In this document: positions 5,240 to 5,326 of the stretch, piece by piece
Position numbering within the stretch: position 1 is the stretch's first letter
How the letters are laid out: every line of letters starts with the position of its first letter
DNA from: Candidatus Nitrosopelagicus sp.
Lineage (GTDB): Archaea; Thermoproteota; Nitrososphaeria; Nitrososphaerales; Nitrosopumilaceae
Direction of reading: 5' to 3'
Length of the DNA: 5,326 nt
Assembly: GCA_018691945.1 (NCBI GenBank)
Contig: JABHJJ010000190.1
Span: 1 to 5,326 of the forward strand
Notes under the pieces: model-generated
What the model saw: only the letters and a program-made list of their open reading frames with translations
Database searches by the model: none
Told to the model about the DNA's origin: nothing
Made by a program: the position numbers and the translations under genes

Positions 5240-5326
5240 ATGAATCCGTGGAATAAATTTTGGAATTGGTATGAAAATAAAATTCTTGGAAGCATTGTAA
5301 TCATTGCAGTTATTCAGTTCATTCAA
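5240..5326 (+). CDS. Unrecognised small membrane-anchored protein, N-terminal fragment (3'-truncated by window edge)
   Basis: The ATG at 5240-5242 opens 29 codons that run off the right edge without a stop. The visible protein starts MNPWNKFWNWYENK and continues with the hydrophobic stretch ILGSIVIIAVIQFIQ. An aromatic, amphipathic start followed at once by an uncharged helix suggests a short cytoplasmic or interfacial segment and then a transmembrane helix. The start is supported by the TATA-like box 26 bases upstream and by the lack of an alternative: the nearby ATG at 5271 is in another frame and stops after nine codons. The gene is transcribed divergently from the protease. I do not recognise the family and cannot tell the length or function. 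Confidence 0.6.
   Translation, partial: MNPWNKFWNWYENKILGSIVIIAVIQFIQ

Noticed and set aside
1..5326. tRNA, rRNA, riboswitch or defence system in the window
   Set aside because: Almost all sequence is protein coding, and the roughly 140-209 non-coding bases show no cloverleaf or other structure I can recognise. The gene content is housekeeping plus a secreted protease.

Overview
The window looks like chromosomal DNA from an ammonia-oxidising thaumarchaeon of the Nitrosopumilus/Nitrosarchaeum type. Four things suggest this: low-GC sequence; no Shine-Dalgarno sequence before either visible gene start; a TATA-like box where a leaderless archaeal transcript would need it; and a secreted protein ending in two Trp-Trp modules (IPxWIKxNAxWW...) that I associate from memory with extracellular proteins of this group. 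The assignment is inferred from family knowledge, not from a database match.

Layout. Positions 1-678 (+) hold the C-terminal half of cysteinyl-tRNA synthetase (cysS), cut by the left edge. Positions 681-5030 (-) are filled by one very large gene for a secreted multidomain subtilisin-like (S8) protease. It converges on cysS, with only 2 bases between the two stop codons. Positions 5031-5239 are an AT-rich intergenic region that probably carries divergent promoters. Positions 5240-5326 (+) begin a small, probably membrane-anchored protein that runs off the right edge and that I do not recognise.

The protease is the main object of interest. From N to C terminus it has: a hydrophobic signal segment; a DUF11/CARDB-like beta-sandwich; twelve NHL-like repeats whose spacing suggests two six-bladed beta-propellers; an acidic Glu/Ala/Pro-rich linker; a propeptide-like alpha/beta domain; an S8 catalytic domain with intact Asp921, His961, Asn1041 and Ser1234, interrupted by an insert of about 120 residues; and two copies of the Trp-Trp module. 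Six cysteines form three local pairs, as expected for a protein outside the cell. Because the propeptide-like domain sits mid-chain, autoprocessing could separate the propeller half from the protease half. The annotated start is a TTG lying inside the hydrophobic segment, and the frame stays open for 23 more codons upstream, so the N terminus is probably under-called.

The genes do not form an operon. cysS is a housekeeping gene, the protease is an independent convergent unit, and the right-edge gene is transcribed divergently from the protease.
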